DNA of 64,000 nt, taken from NCBI GenBank assembly GCA_934650095.1, contig CAKUFT010000001.1, positions 1-64,000 on the forward strand. Reading direction: 5' to 3'. Positions 8,568 to 18,035 of this stretch are shown here, in pieces. A program made the translations under genes and the position numbers. Every line of letters begins with the position of its first letter. Positions within the stretch are counted from its first letter, which is position 1. The DNA comes from an uncultured Collinsella sp. Its GTDB lineage: Bacteria; Actinomycetota; Coriobacteriia; Coriobacteriales; Coriobacteriaceae. A model generated the notes under the pieces. That model was not told the DNA's origin, searched no databases, and saw only the letters and a program-made list of their open reading frames with translations.

Positions 8568-9626
8568 CTACTCCATGTAGTAGAAATCGTCAGCCGGAAG
8601 TTTACCACCCACGGCACTCGCGTCCGCGTCGGCCAGCACCTGCAGGTACCCGCCAAGCGCCGTCTTCATATCCTTGCCCGTCTGGCACACGAGCATGCAC
8701 CCGGGGATCGCCTTCTCGGCGATCTTGGCGTTGTCCACGATACCGGCATCGGCCACGGCCTGCGCCCAGTCCGCCGGTACTGCGTTGACGGCCTTAACGC
8801 TCGCCTCGTGGCAGCGCAAGAACTCCGCCACGGCCTCGGGATGCTCCTCGGCAAACGCACGGCGCACCACGGTCACGCCCGTCAACAAACGCGAACCTGT
8901 GTCGCCCGCCAGCTCGTCCCACACGTCGGTCAGGCTCACCGGCGCCGACAACTTGCCCTCGCTCTTAGCGATGGCCGCCGTCTTAAACGGCTCGGGCAGC
9001 ACGCCCACGGCAGACGGATCGGCCAGCAGCGCCGACAGCACCTCGGTGGGCTCGCTCTTAAACTCGAGCGTCACCTGGCCGGTCAGACCCGCGCGCTCCA
9101 GCAGGTAGTTCATCACATACTCAGGCGTGGTGCCCTTGCCCGTCATGTAGACGGTGCGGCCCGCCAGGTCGCCAAACGAGGTCACGCCCGCATCGCCCGT
9201 CACCACGTTCAGCACGCCCAGCGTGTTGATGTCGATGACCTGCACCGCGCCCTCGGTCTTGTTGTAGAGCACGCTTGCCACGTTGGCCGGGACCAGCGCG
9301 ATATCGACATCGCCTTGAATGACCTTGGGCACGATCTCGTCGGCGGCGGTGCTGATCGCAAAGTCGAACTCATTGTCCGTCTCGCCGCTTGCGACCTGAT
9401 CCACAAACTGCACCAACCCGATCGAGGTCGGCCCCTTGAGCGAGGCGACGTGCACCTCGACCGGCTCGGCAGCAGCACTGCCCGCAGCAGACCCGGCAGC
9501 TGAGCCCGCGGCGGACCCGGCACCGGCAGCCCCGCCGCCACAGCCCGCGAGCGCAAGCGACAGAGCGCCCGCGACGAGCGCCGAGGCAAACCCCCGGCGC
9601 GACATCTCAAAATCAAACGCGCGCAT
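8568..9626 (-). CDS. ABC transporter substrate-binding lipoprotein, NitT/TauT family
   Basis: A 352-residue exported lipoprotein. The N-terminus has SRRGFASALVAGALSLALAGC, a twin-arginine-like signal ending in a lipobox, followed by a Gly/Ala/Ser linker. The mature part has the periplasmic-binding type II pattern of NMT1/ThiY-like proteins (FDFAISTAADEIVPKVIQGD, residues about 95-115). The start at 9626 lies two bases after the hydrogenase stop codon and is preceded by GAGGGG. The fused ABC protein follows after 3 bases. The ligand cannot be read from the sequence; nitrate/taurine annotation would be by family only. Confidence 0.87.
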   Translation of the reverse strand: MRAFDFEMSRRGFASALVAGALSLALAGCGGGAAGAGSAAGSAAGSAAGSAAAEPVEVHVASLKGPTSIGLVQFVDQVASGETDNEFDFAISTAADEIVPKVIQGDVDIALVPANVASVLYNKTEGAVQVIDINTLGVLNVVTGDAGVTSFGDLAGRTVYMTGKGTTPEYVMNYLLERAGLTGQVTLEFKSEPTEVLSALLADPSAVGVLPEPFKTAAIAKSEGKLSAPVSLTDVWDELAGDTGSRLLTGVTVVRRAFAEEHPEAVAEFLRCHEASVKAVNAVPADWAQAVADAGIVDNAKIAEKAIPGCMLVCQTGKDMKTALGGYLQVLADADASAVGGKLPADDFYYME

Positions 9627-9628
9627 CG

Positions 9629-11440
9629 CTAGCACGTCCCCTCGTTAGGCATCGACCAGGCGTGATGGTCGGTATGCAGCAGCTCCTCGGCCAGCGGCGA
9701 GAGCGGCTCGCCCAAGAACTCGCGGTAGCACGCCTGGACATCGGGATTCTCGTGCGAGAAGCGAATGTCCGCAGCGGCATCCAGGCCCCACAGCACCTGA
9801 CCGCGCTCGGCCGCCAGCTCGCAGCCGTCGTGGATGGGCTGGCCGCCGCCACCGACGCAGCCGCCGGGGCACGCCATGACCTCGACGAAGTCATAGCTCA
9901 CGCGGCCATCGCGAATCGCATCGAGCAGACGGGCAGCGTTGCCCAGTCCGTGCGCCACGGCGACGCGCACCTTGGTGCCGTCGATATCGGCCACGGCTTC
10001 CTTCCAGCCGTCGAGCCCTCGCACGTCGGTAAAGAAGTCGGCATCGGGATTCTTGCCCGTCACCAGGTAATATGCCGAGCGCACCGCGGCTTCCATCACG
10101 CCGCCCGTGGCGCCAAAGATCACGCCCGCGCCCGTGCCAAAGCCCAGCGGCGTGTCGAGCGGCTCCTCGACGAGCGTGTCCACGCTCACGTGGTTTGCGC
10201 GGATCATACGCACCATCTCACGCACCGTCAGCGCAACGTCAACGTCGGGCGCGCCGTCCTCGCCCACCATGCTCGGCAGCGCGCGCTCGGCCTTCTTGGC
10301 CGTGCACGGCATCACGGACACCACAAACAGACGCTCGGGCTCCACGCCCAGCACCTTGGCGTAATAGGTCTTGGCGATGGCGCCGAACATCTGCTGCGGC
10401 GACTTGGACGTGGACAGGCTGTCGACAAACTCGGGGTAACGTGCCTTCACAAAGCGCACCCAGCCCGGGCAGCAGCTCGTGAACATGGGCCAGCCACGAC
10501 TGTCACCCTCGCCCTTGGCAGCCTCGCCCAGGCGCTCGAGCAGCTCGGAGCCCTCCTCCATGATGGTGAGGTCGGCCGAAAAATCGGTGTCGAACACATA
10601 CTCAAAGCCCACACGGCGCAGCGCGCAGGCCAGGCGCTCGACGGTGGCTTCCTCGCGCGGAATGCCGAGCTCCTCGCCCCAGGCACTACGCACGGCCGGC
10701 GCGATCTGCACCAGCACGATCTTGTCGGGATCGGCGATGGCATCGAACACGGTCTCGGTATCGTCGCGCTCGCGCAGCGCACCCGTCGGGCAATGCGTGA
10801 TGCACTGGCCGCACGCGACGCAATCGGTCTTGCCGATCGGCGCGCGCCCGCGGGTGCCCACGGCGGTATGCGTGGCGCGGTTGGTCAGATCCCAAATGCC
10901 GAGCCCCTGCACGCTCTCGCACACCTTGATGCAGCGCATGCACTTGATGCACTTGTCGTTGTCGCGAATGATGGGGAAATCGAAGTCCCAGCCCTCGCGC
11001 GCCAGGTGCTGCTCGTACGGCAGGTAGAAGATGCCCAGGTCGTTGGCGATGTTCTGCAGGTTGCAGTTGCCGCTGCGCACGCAGCTCGTGCAGCGCGAAT
11101 CGTGCTGGGACAGCAGCAGCTGCACGTTGGTGCGGCGCGCCTCGCGGGCCTTGGGACTGTTGGTGTGGACCACCATGCCGTCGAGCACGTAGTTGTTGCA
11201 GGCGGCAACCAGCTGGTCGCAGCCCTCAACCTCGACCACGCACACGCGGCAGCCGCCGATCTCGTTTAGATCGCGCAGGTAGCACAGGGTGGGAATCTGG
11301 ATGCCGGCGGACTTGGCCGCGTCCAGGATCGAGGTGTGCTCGGGTACCACGACTTCGCAATTATCGATCGTGAGCTTGACCATGTTGAGTGCTCCGCTTT
11401 CGGTGTTGTCGCTGACAGTGGGATTGTTGAGCTCTACCAT
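9629..11440 (-). CDS. [FeFe]-hydrogenase catalytic subunit, group A type
   Basis: A 603-residue catalytic subunit of H2 metabolism. Domains in order: a [2Fe-2S] ferredoxin-like domain (CYLRDLNEIGGCRVC); a His-ligated [4Fe-4S] site (HDSRCTSCVRSGNC); two [4Fe-4S] clusters (CIKCMRCIKVC and CVACGQCITHCP); the H-cluster domain with motifs TSCCPGW, MPCTAKKAE and MACPGGCVGGGGQP; and a small-subunit-like C-terminal region. All expected Cys ligands are present. The ATG at 11440 follows GGGAGG and overlaps the stop of the upstream flavoprotein gene, so the two are coupled. Pairing with a GltD-like protein matches what I recall as group A2. Maturases HydE, HydF and HydG are not in this window. Confidence 0.93.
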   Translation of the reverse strand: MVELNNPTVSDNTESGALNMVKLTIDNCEVVVPEHTSILDAAKSAGIQIPTLCYLRDLNEIGGCRVCVVEVEGCDQLVAACNNYVLDGMVVHTNSPKAREARRTNVQLLLSQHDSRCTSCVRSGNCNLQNIANDLGIFYLPYEQHLAREGWDFDFPIIRDNDKCIKCMRCIKVCESVQGLGIWDLTNRATHTAVGTRGRAPIGKTDCVACGQCITHCPTGALRERDDTETVFDAIADPDKIVLVQIAPAVRSAWGEELGIPREEATVERLACALRRVGFEYVFDTDFSADLTIMEEGSELLERLGEAAKGEGDSRGWPMFTSCCPGWVRFVKARYPEFVDSLSTSKSPQQMFGAIAKTYYAKVLGVEPERLFVVSVMPCTAKKAERALPSMVGEDGAPDVDVALTVREMVRMIRANHVSVDTLVEEPLDTPLGFGTGAGVIFGATGGVMEAAVRSAYYLVTGKNPDADFFTDVRGLDGWKEAVADIDGTKVRVAVAHGLGNAARLLDAIRDGRVSYDFVEVMACPGGCVGGGGQPIHDGCELAAERGQVLWGLDAAADIRFSHENPDVQACYREFLGEPLSPLAEELLHTDHHAWSMPNEGTC

Positions 11441-13266
11441 TCCAGGTTCCTCCCTCCGCGGAATGCGCCAAAGCCAAAGTGGTCGCAACGCAGGCAGCGG
11501 CTCGCCTCCTGGCGTGCCTCCTCCTCGGTAAGACCCTGCTCGACCAGATTCCAATCGTGAATGCGCTCGCCGGCCTCGCGCTCGCCCAGTTCGCAGCGGC
11601 CGCACTCGTGCTTTCCCTTAAACTGCACGGTCGGCAGTTCCACATCGAGCTTGATCTTGTGGTCGAAGCCCAGGTAGCGGTCGATATTTGCCGAAGCCAC
11701 GCGGCCGGCGTTGATGGCGCGGATAACGGTGGCGGGACCGGTCTGGCAGTCGCCACCGCTAAAGAGACCTTCGAAGTTGGGCACGGCGCCGTCCGAATCG
11801 GTGACCACGCAGCCCCACTTGCAGGCGATGCCCATGTCCTCAAACGGCTTGGAATCGATGTCCTGGCCAATGGCCACAAACACACGCTCGCACGGAATGA
11901 CGCGCTCGGGCGTGGCGGCGGCACGCGGGGCCGGACGACCGCGACGGGGCTCGCCGATAATCTGCGGCTGCACGCGCAGGCCGCACACGCGACCGTCCTC
12001 GCCGGTCTCGATGGCGAGCGGCGCGGTGAGCTCCAGTACCTCGCAGCCCTCGGCCTGGGCGCCGGCGATCTCGGCGTCCTGGGCCGTCATATCGCAGATG
12101 CGACGGCGGTAGACGATGCTCACCTTGTCGGCACCGCAGCGCACGGCAGAGCGCGCCACGTCCATGGCCACGTTGCCGCCGCCGATGACGCACACGCGCT
12201 GGCCGCTCAGGTCGGGCAGCTCGTCGTCGCCGATGGCGCGCAGCATCTTGACGGCCGACTCCACGCCGGGGGCGTCCTCGCACGGAAGACCGAGCTTCTT
12301 GTCGCTGTGGGCACCGATGGCCAGGTAGACGGCATCAAACTCGTCGCGCAGACGGGTGAGCTCGTCGCCGTTGACGGAGTGGTCAAGCTCCACGTCGATA
12401 CCGGCACTCAAGATCCAGTCAACCTCGGCCTGCAGGCGCTCGCGCGGCAGACGATAACTGGGGATGCCGTAGCGCAGCATACCGCCCAAGTGATGACGCT
12501 GCTCAAAAATGGTCACCTTGTGGCCCATAATTGCCAAGTAGTAGGCGCAGGAAAGACCAGCCGGGCCGCCGCCGATCACGGCAACGCGCTTGCCGGTGGC
12601 CTCGGCGATCCAAGGCTTGTGGTCGTTGAGGTCGCTGTGCTCAACGGCAAACCGCTTGAGGGCAAGAATGTTCATGGGGTCGTCCACCATGCCGCGACGG
12701 CAGTGCATCTCGCAGGGATGCTCGCACACCAGGCCGCAGACAAGCGGCAGCGGGTTGTTCTTGCGGATGACCTTGACGGCATCGGCATAACGGCCGGCCT
12801 CGACGAGCGAAATGTACCCGGGAATGTCGACGTGCGCCGGGCAGCCCGAGACGCACGGGACGCGTGCCTCGCGATCGAAGCCGCAGGAGTGCTCGCGGAT
12901 GTGGTGCTCAAAGTCATCACGGAAGCCACGAATGGCCGTGAGCGCCATGGCGCCGGCCTCGTAGCCGATAGCGCAGTCACTCGAAAGGTAGATGGTGCGG
13001 GCGGTGCGCTCGATCAGATTGAGCGTGGACTCGTCGGCGCGGCCCTCGAGCACATCGGCGAGCAGGTCGCTCAGCGCGCTCAGGCCCACGCGGCAGGGCG
13101 TACACTTGCCGCAGCTCTGCGTCGAGCACAGGTTGACGAGCGCCGCCGTAAACTCAACGGGACACGGGGCGAGCGAACTCACCGCCAGACGACGTCCAAG
13201 CGCATCGTGCAGGTCGTCCATGACGGCCTGAGCGTGGCTGCGTTCCATTACATGCAGTCGAGCCAT
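11434..13266 (-). CDS. NuoF C-terminal iron-sulfur / GltD-like FAD-NAD(P)H oxidoreductase fusion
   Basis: A 610-residue flavoprotein likely to link hydrogenase electrons to NAD(P)H. Residues 45-110 resemble the C-terminal [4Fe-4S] part of NuoF/HydB (CGKCTPCRVG). Residues 120-190 carry the Cys-rich N-terminal domain of glutamate synthase small subunit (PCVSGCPAHVDIPGY and CEHPCEMHCRRG). Residues 200-520 hold two Rossmann sites (VAVIGGGPAGLSCAYY and VCVIGGGNVAMDVARS). A C-terminal Cys cluster (CGRCELGE, then CLRCDHFG) may bind another cluster. The FMN-binding half of NuoF is absent. The ATG at 13266 has GAGAGGGG upstream. It overlaps the hydrogenase start, so the pair is translationally coupled. 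Confidence 0.9.
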   Translation of the reverse strand: MARLHVMERSHAQAVMDDLHDALGRRLAVSSLAPCPVEFTAALVNLCSTQSCGKCTPCRVGLSALSDLLADVLEGRADESTLNLIERTARTIYLSSDCAIGYEAGAMALTAIRGFRDDFEHHIREHSCGFDREARVPCVSGCPAHVDIPGYISLVEAGRYADAVKVIRKNNPLPLVCGLVCEHPCEMHCRRGMVDDPMNILALKRFAVEHSDLNDHKPWIAEATGKRVAVIGGGPAGLSCAYYLAIMGHKVTIFEQRHHLGGMLRYGIPSYRLPRERLQAEVDWILSAGIDVELDHSVNGDELTRLRDEFDAVYLAIGAHSDKKLGLPCEDAPGVESAVKMLRAIGDDELPDLSGQRVCVIGGGNVAMDVARSAVRCGADKVSIVYRRRICDMTAQDAEIAGAQAEGCEVLELTAPLAIETGEDGRVCGLRVQPQIIGEPRRGRPAPRAAATPERVIPCERVFVAIGQDIDSKPFEDMGIACKWGCVVTDSDGAVPNFEGLFSGGDCQTGPATVIRAINAGRVASANIDRYLGFDHKIKLDVELPTVQFKGKHECGRCELGEREAGERIHDWNLVEQGLTEEEARQEASRCLRCDHFGFGAFRGGRNLEW

Positions 13267-13329
13267 AAGATCCCCTCTCATGTGGCAGCCCGGAGGCGAG
13301 GCCGGGCGAAGTTGCTACACGCACAACAC

Positions 13330-13352
13330 TGACCTAAAAAGTTGTTAGGTCA
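13330..13352 (-). promoter_or_regulatory. Inverted repeat upstream of the hydrogenase operon
   Basis: Eight-bp arms TGACCTAA and TTAGGTCA are separated by AAAGTTG, about 64 bases before the first start codon of the operon. It looks like a dimeric regulator site. The centre does not match the Rex consensus as I recall it. No clear promoter hexamers are seen, so this is tentative. Confidence 0.35.
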
Positions 13353-13453
13353 CCACACGGTTCGGCAGGCGGTATGAAATGTCGCCCTCAGCGGTGAAAT
13401 AGAACATTACCGCAGATAAATGCCATATTTGATAAAACGCGTTACCAAACGAC

Positions 13454-13489
13454 AATGCCCCGCCCACGCAATCACGTGGACGGGGCATT
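13454..13489 (-). terminator. Terminator of the alpha-glucoside PTS operon
   Basis: The arms AATGCCCCGCCCACG and CGTGGACGGGGCATT pair with one mismatch around a 6-base loop, about 34 bases beyond the stop of the glucosidase gene. Confidence 0.75.
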
Positions 13490-13522
13490 GCCCTAGGTAT
13501 GCGGCCAGCGACCCTGTTGCTT

Positions 13523-14905
13523 TTACTTAAGCTCGGGCCAGAAGTCCTTGTTAGCCTCGATCATGTCGTCGAGAACCTCCTTGGCGACCTTCATCGACGG
13601 CACGGTCTTGTTCAGTGTAAAGGCCTTGAGCGCCTTCTCGTAAGAACCCTCGATCGTGGCCTCGACCACGAGCTTCTCGGAGTTGAGCTGCTGCATCATG
13701 AGGCCCTGCTGGAACAGCGGAATGTTGTCGCGGCTGATGACCTCGGGGCCGTTCTTGCCAATGTAGGCAGGCAGCTCGACCATAGCGTCGTAGGGCATGT
13801 TGGGGATAGCGCCCTTGTTCTCGCAAATGACCAGGAAGCGCTGCTTGGTATCGTTCTTCAGAGCGATGGCCAGATCGGCAATCCAGTCGCCGTGGCTGCC
13901 CGCATAGAACGTGCTCTCGTCGATCTCGCCGGTCTTCTCGTAATGGTCGATGCCCTCAAAGAGGTTCTTCTCGCGCGTCTCCTCGACCTCGTTTGCACGG
14001 GTGCGCTCGGGGTTGGAATGCTCGACGAACTCCTTCTGCTGCAGATAGTAGTTCAGATACGTGTTGGGCAAGTACTCCGGGAAGCACTCCATGATCTCGT
14101 ACTCGCCCTTCCAGACGTAGTACCAGCTGCCCTTGGTGTGGCGGTTCTGCTCGGGGTGCTCGTCGGTGGTCTCCTCGGGCTTCTTTGCCATGAGCGAGCC
14201 CATGCCCTTGAGGTAGGAGTCCGGAAGCAGGATCTGGTGCTCCTTGATGTACTCGCGCAGCTGCGGGAGCACCTCCTCGCCCTTGTGGCGAATCGAGGTG
14301 AACCAACCAAAGTGGTTGAGGCCAAAGTAATCGTACTCGACGTCCTTCTTGTCGATATCGAGCGCGGCGCAAACCACGTCGATGATCGCGATCGGCATGT
14401 CGCAGATGTTGATGATGCGAGCGTTGGGACGCAGCACGCGGCAGCCCTCGGACACGATGGCGGCAGGGTTGGAGTAGTTGAGAATCCAGTAGTCCTTCTT
14501 GGCGTACTTCTCAACGTCATCAATCAGCTCGACCATGGGGAAGATGGTGCGCATGCCGTAGGCAAGGCCGCCGCAGCCGCAGGTCTCCTGACCCACGCAG
14601 CCGTGACGCAGCGGAATCTTCTCGTCCTGCTCGCGCATGGCATAGCCGCCCACGCGCATCTGGGCAAACACGAAACTCGCGTCGGTAAAAGCCGTCTCCT
14701 TGTCGGTGGTCACCGTAAGCTTGATGTCCAGGCCAAGGTCCTCGTGCAAAATCCAGTCCACGAGCACGCCGATCTTGCGCTGACGCTCCTCGTTGATGTC
14801 GTACAGGCGAATCTCGTCAACGTCGAGCTCGTCCTTGCGCAGGGCGATGGACTTGACGATGCCGGGGGTAAAGGTGGATCCGCCACCGCACAGAGTGATG
14901 ATCAT
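13523..14905 (-). CDS. malH: 6-phospho-alpha-glucosidase, glycoside hydrolase family 4
   Basis: A 460-residue NAD- and metal-dependent GH4 enzyme that hydrolyses maltose-6-phosphate and related phosphorylated alpha-glucosides made by the PTS. The NAD-binding start is LCGGGSTFTPGIVKS. The block MRVGGYAMREQDEKIPL followed by GCVGQETCG, the metal-site NICDMPIAI and the segment GLNHFGWFTSI match B. subtilis GlvA closely along the full length. The CDMP motif, as I recall, marks alpha-specific GH4 enzymes, while beta-specific CelF-type enzymes have CNVP. It is the last gene of the operon, beginning 3 bases after the IIBC stop. The alpha preference fits the GlvC/MalB-like permease next to it. Confidence 0.9.
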   Translation of the reverse strand: MIITLCGGGSTFTPGIVKSIALRKDELDVDEIRLYDINEERQRKIGVLVDWILHEDLGLDIKLTVTTDKETAFTDASFVFAQMRVGGYAMREQDEKIPLRHGCVGQETCGCGGLAYGMRTIFPMVELIDDVEKYAKKDYWILNYSNPAAIVSEGCRVLRPNARIINICDMPIAIIDVVCAALDIDKKDVEYDYFGLNHFGWFTSIRHKGEEVLPQLREYIKEHQILLPDSYLKGMGSLMAKKPEETTDEHPEQNRHTKGSWYYVWKGEYEIMECFPEYLPNTYLNYYLQQKEFVEHSNPERTRANEVEETREKNLFEGIDHYEKTGEIDESTFYAGSHGDWIADLAIALKNDTKQRFLVICENKGAIPNMPYDAMVELPAYIGKNGPEVISRDNIPLFQQGLMMQQLNSEKLVVEATIEGSYEKALKAFTLNKTVPSMKVAKEVLDDMIEANKDFWPELK

Positions 14906-14908
14906 TGT

Positions 14909-16525
14909 TTACTGCTCCTTCTCAATTGCGTTTTCGACCTTGTCGCGCATCTCGGCGACCTTCATGCCAAAGATGATCTGGATATTGTTGCCGTTGCGGT
15001 TGATGCCGCTGTTGGGCACGTGGTTGATGAGGTTCTCATCGATGAGGTCCGGGTTCTTAACGTTCACGCGAAGACGCGTAAAGCAGTTCTCGAGCTCCTC
15101 GATGTTGTCCTTGCCGCCAAGACCTGCGACCAGGTCGGCAATGCCCGCATCGACGCCCTCTGCGGGAGCTGCGGCAACAGCGCCCTGCTTCACCGCGACA
15201 GACGCGGCGGCCTCGCCCTCGGCAACGGACTCGGCGAGCTCGGACTCCTCCTCGCGACCAGGCGTGTGGAGGTTGAGCTTCTTAATAAGGAAGGTGAAGA
15301 GGAAGAAGTACAGAGCGGCGTTGACGACTCCAAGCACCAGCATAACCGGCCAGTTGGTCTTATCGACACCGAGGACCAGGTTGGAAACCACGATGTTGAT
15401 GATGCCGCCTGCAGTCGAAGCGGGCACGGAGAGGACCTTGAGCAGGACCAGGAAGATACCGGAAAGAATCGAGTGAACGACAAAGAGCACGGGAGCGGCA
15501 AAGACAAAGAGGAAGTCCATGGGCTCGGTGACACAGGAGAGCACGGCGGTGATGATCAGCGGGATGATAACGGCCTTGGTCTTATCCTTGTTCCCCTTGT
15601 AAGCGGTGAAGATAAAGGCGAGACCGATACCGATGTAGGGCCACAGGTTGTTGAAGGTGTAGCTGTTGAAATACGTGCTATCGGAGAAGGGCTGGCCCGT
15701 CATTGCCATCTCGGCGACACGGATGGGATAGGCACCGGCGATAACCTGATCGCCCAGCGTAAGGGTGCCGCCCACATCGGAGAACTGGAACGGGGTGTAG
15801 ATGAGGTGGTGCAGACCGGTGGGAACGAGCAGCTTGTTGAGCATGCCGTAGATGAACAGACCGATGTTGCCCGACTCCTTAATGATGCCGGCAACGGAGG
15901 AGATGGCGCCCTGGACAGGAGGCCAGACGATGCAGAAGCCTGCGCCCATGATCCAAGAGATGATGATCATGATCAAAAACGGGAAGCGAACGCCCGAGAA
16001 CATCGAAAGAGCGATGGGGAACTGCTTGTTCGAGTACTTGTTGAACACGGCGCCGGTAATGCAGCCCAGGATAATGCCGCCAAACACGCCGGTATCGAGC
16101 ACCTGAATGCCCATAACGGTGCTCTGTCCGGTTCCGGTAAGGCCGAGCATGCCGCTCGCTTCGGCAAGAGAGCCGGTGGCGTTGAGCACGATGTTATTGG
16201 CCTGAAGGAACAGGAAGAACGACATCAGGGCGATCAGCGAAGCATGGCCCTTGTTCTTCTTTGCCATGGCGCCGGCGATGCCCACGCAGAACAGAATCGA
16301 GAGGTTGTTGATGATAAACATCAGCGACTGATAGACAACGGCGCCCACAAGCTGGAACGGACCGGAGCCCAGCACGGGAATCATGGCGCAGATGGTCTTG
16401 TTGGTTAGAATGATGCCCACGATGAGCAGAATGCCGGCAACCGAGAGATACATCATCGGCTGGACGATTGACTTCGCGAACACCTCCAACGGCGCTTTGA
16501 AATTGAACTTCTTTTTTGCGGTCAT
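14909..16525 (-). CDS. PTS alpha-glucoside (maltose) transporter subunit IICB
   Basis: A 538-residue membrane permease of the glucose/maltose PTS superfamily. Residues 1-400 form the IIC channel with about ten helices and the substrate segment LLVPTGLHHLIYTPFQF. A linker rich in Glu and Ala follows, then a IIB domain with the phosphocysteine in ENCFTRLRV near residue 481. No IIA domain is fused, consistent with the separate IIA gene upstream. The ATG at 16525 is preceded by AAGGGGAG. It imports and phosphorylates the sugar cleaved by the next gene. Maltose or a related alpha-glucoside is inferred from the GH4 partner. Confidence 0.9.
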   Translation of the reverse strand: MTAKKKFNFKAPLEVFAKSIVQPMMYLSVAGILLIVGIILTNKTICAMIPVLGSGPFQLVGAVVYQSLMFIINNLSILFCVGIAGAMAKKNKGHASLIALMSFFLFLQANNIVLNATGSLAEASGMLGLTGTGQSTVMGIQVLDTGVFGGIILGCITGAVFNKYSNKQFPIALSMFSGVRFPFLIMIIISWIMGAGFCIVWPPVQGAISSVAGIIKESGNIGLFIYGMLNKLLVPTGLHHLIYTPFQFSDVGGTLTLGDQVIAGAYPIRVAEMAMTGQPFSDSTYFNSYTFNNLWPYIGIGLAFIFTAYKGNKDKTKAVIIPLIITAVLSCVTEPMDFLFVFAAPVLFVVHSILSGIFLVLLKVLSVPASTAGGIINIVVSNLVLGVDKTNWPVMLVLGVVNAALYFFLFTFLIKKLNLHTPGREEESELAESVAEGEAAASVAVKQGAVAAAPAEGVDAGIADLVAGLGGKDNIEELENCFTRLRVNVKNPDLIDENLINHVPNSGINRNGNNIQIIFGMKVAEMRDKVENAIEKEQ

Positions 16526-16624
16526 AGCGGTACTCCCCTTCCTTTTCCGCAAATTAAGACAGATGTGCCCTGGACAAGACCGTGAGCCTTGCCTTATATC
16601 AATCGATGTATGGGCACGTTATGC

Positions 16625-17491
16625 CTAGAGACCAGGTTCTCCAAGCAGGTTAACAATGTGATATGCGAGATAACTCTTCTCGGCATCGGTAACGACAACG
16701 TTATAGGTAGACGACAAGTGGGCGGCTATGGCGTCCGCGCACGAGAATGCGCACGGATACGCCGTTTCATCGATTCGGAACAGCGCGTCGTCATCGATCT
16801 GCCCGGCTTCGGGATCGAGCGCCCGCTGTGCGAAAAACTGCAGATGGCGGACGAAGCGCTCATAGGGCAACGAGGTGTCGTCGAGGGTCGTAGCATAGCG
16901 ATCGGAAACAATCGCGAGTACGTCGCGAACAAGCTGAACCGAGATAATCAGACGGTCGGAGCGTTGCGGCATGGTGGCGTTGACGATATGCAGCGTAATA
17001 AAACCCTGCTCTTCTTCGCTCATCTGGATGCCCATATACTCCTTGACAATCTGCAGCGCACGGCCCGCAAGCGCATACTCCTTGCGATAGAACTGCTGGA
17101 TCTCGAGCAGCAACGGATTCTCACAGGAGACGCCCTTGCGCTCGCGCTCCAAAGCAAGGCCGATATGGTCTGCGAGAGCAATGAGGATCTTGTCGTTGAT
17201 ATCAACATTGAGCTCTCGACGGAGCATCTGAACAATGTCCTCGGCAATCACGAGGTTGACGGTGGGGATGGACTCCAAAAGATGTGCCAAGCGGTCAATC
17301 GTACGCGAATCCTGAGAAGTGCCCTCCTGCAGCGCATAGGTCTTTTCGACCGATGCTTCATCGATAGCGTCGCCGGCATGACGGCCAAAGCAGAGGCCTC
17401 GACCGATGACAATGAGCTCGGAGCCATCGTCCGAAGTGACCATTGCGACGTTATTGTTGAAAACTCGCTTGATAACCACGGTACCCACCAC
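16625..17491 (-). CDS. BglG/LicT family transcriptional antiterminator
   Basis: A 288-residue RNA-binding regulator. Residues 1-58 form the CAT RNA-binding domain (VVIKRVFNNNVAMV and GRGLCFGR). PRD1 covers about 65-170 (His in LLESIP-linked helices and in ADHIGLALER) and PRD2 about 172-285 (FITLHIVNA and YLAYHIVNLL). PTS phosphorylation of these His residues normally switches the protein between RNA-binding dimer and inactive monomer. The start is uncertain between the GTG at 17491 and the GTG at 17479, the latter with GGTGGG upstream. It sits inside the operon it probably controls, through the leader hairpin at 18036-18122. LicT-type control is better known for beta-glucoside operons. Confidence 0.9.
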   Translation of the reverse strand: MVGTVVIKRVFNNNVAMVTSDDGSELIVIGRGLCFGRHAGDAIDEASVEKTYALQEGTSQDSRTIDRLAHLLESIPTVNLVIAEDIVQMLRRELNVDINDKILIALADHIGLALERERKGVSCENPLLLEIQQFYRKEYALAGRALQIVKEYMGIQMSEEEQGFITLHIVNATMPQRSDRLIISVQLVRDVLAIVSDRYATTLDDTSLPYERFVRHLQFFAQRALDPEAGQIDDDALFRIDETAYPCAFSCADAIAAHLSSTYNVVVTDAEKSYLAYHIVNLLGEPGL

Positions 17492-17497
17492 AAGAAT

Positions 17498-18010
17498 TTA
17501 CTCGGAAAGCCAGACGACAGGCTCTTTAACAGCAACAGGGCCGGAAGCGTGCTCACGAAGAGTCGACTTCTCCGAACGCTCGCACACGATAACGAAGACC
17601 GTGGGATCGAAGCCGGCGGCGCGGACCGCGTCGAAATCGACCTCGACGAGGGGCTGGCCCGCGTCGACATGGTCACCCTGAGCAACAAGCGCATGGAAGC
17701 CCTTGCCCTCAAGTTTAACAGTGTCGATTCCGATATGCAGCATCACCTGAGCAGAGCTGTCGTCGGACATGATGCCCAGCGCGTGCTCAGTCGGAAACAG
17801 CGCCGCGACGGTACCGGAGACAGGAGCGCACACCGTTCCCTCTTGGGGAACCACGGCAACGCCATCGCCCACGGCACGGCTGCTAAAAGCGGGATCATTG
17901 GTTTTTTCTAGGTGAACAAGCTCGCCGGAAACAGGAGCGAGGATTTCGAACTCGGAAGTTGCAGTCTTCTGCTCATCCGAACCGCCCATCAGGCGAGAAA
18001 AGAAACCCAT
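17498..18010 (-). CDS. PTS glucose-type IIA component
   Basis: A 170-residue soluble IIA domain of the glucose family (Crr-like). The expected active His is in VMLHIGIDTVKLEG (about residue 90), followed by HALVAQGDHVDAGQPL. It passes phosphate from HPr to the IIB domain of the operon permease. The ATG at 18010 is preceded by AAGGGA at good spacing; an upstream in-frame ATG at 18028 is less likely. It is the first gene of the operon and lies directly behind the antiterminator leader. Confidence 0.9.
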   Translation of the reverse strand: MGFFSRLMGGSDEQKTATSEFEILAPVSGELVHLEKTNDPAFSSRAVGDGVAVVPQEGTVCAPVSGTVAALFPTEHALGIMSDDSSAQVMLHIGIDTVKLEGKGFHALVAQGDHVDAGQPLVEVDFDAVRAAGFDPTVFVIVCERSEKSTLREHASGPVAVKEPVVWLSE

Positions 18011-18035
18011 GGTGGCATGTCCCTTCATAAATATA

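Noticed and set aside
13523..14905. Annotation of the GH4 enzyme as a beta-specific 6-phospho-glucosidase (CelF/LicH)
   Set aside because: The CDMP motif and close match to GlvA indicate alpha specificity, although the LicT-type regulator alone would have suggested beta-glucosides.
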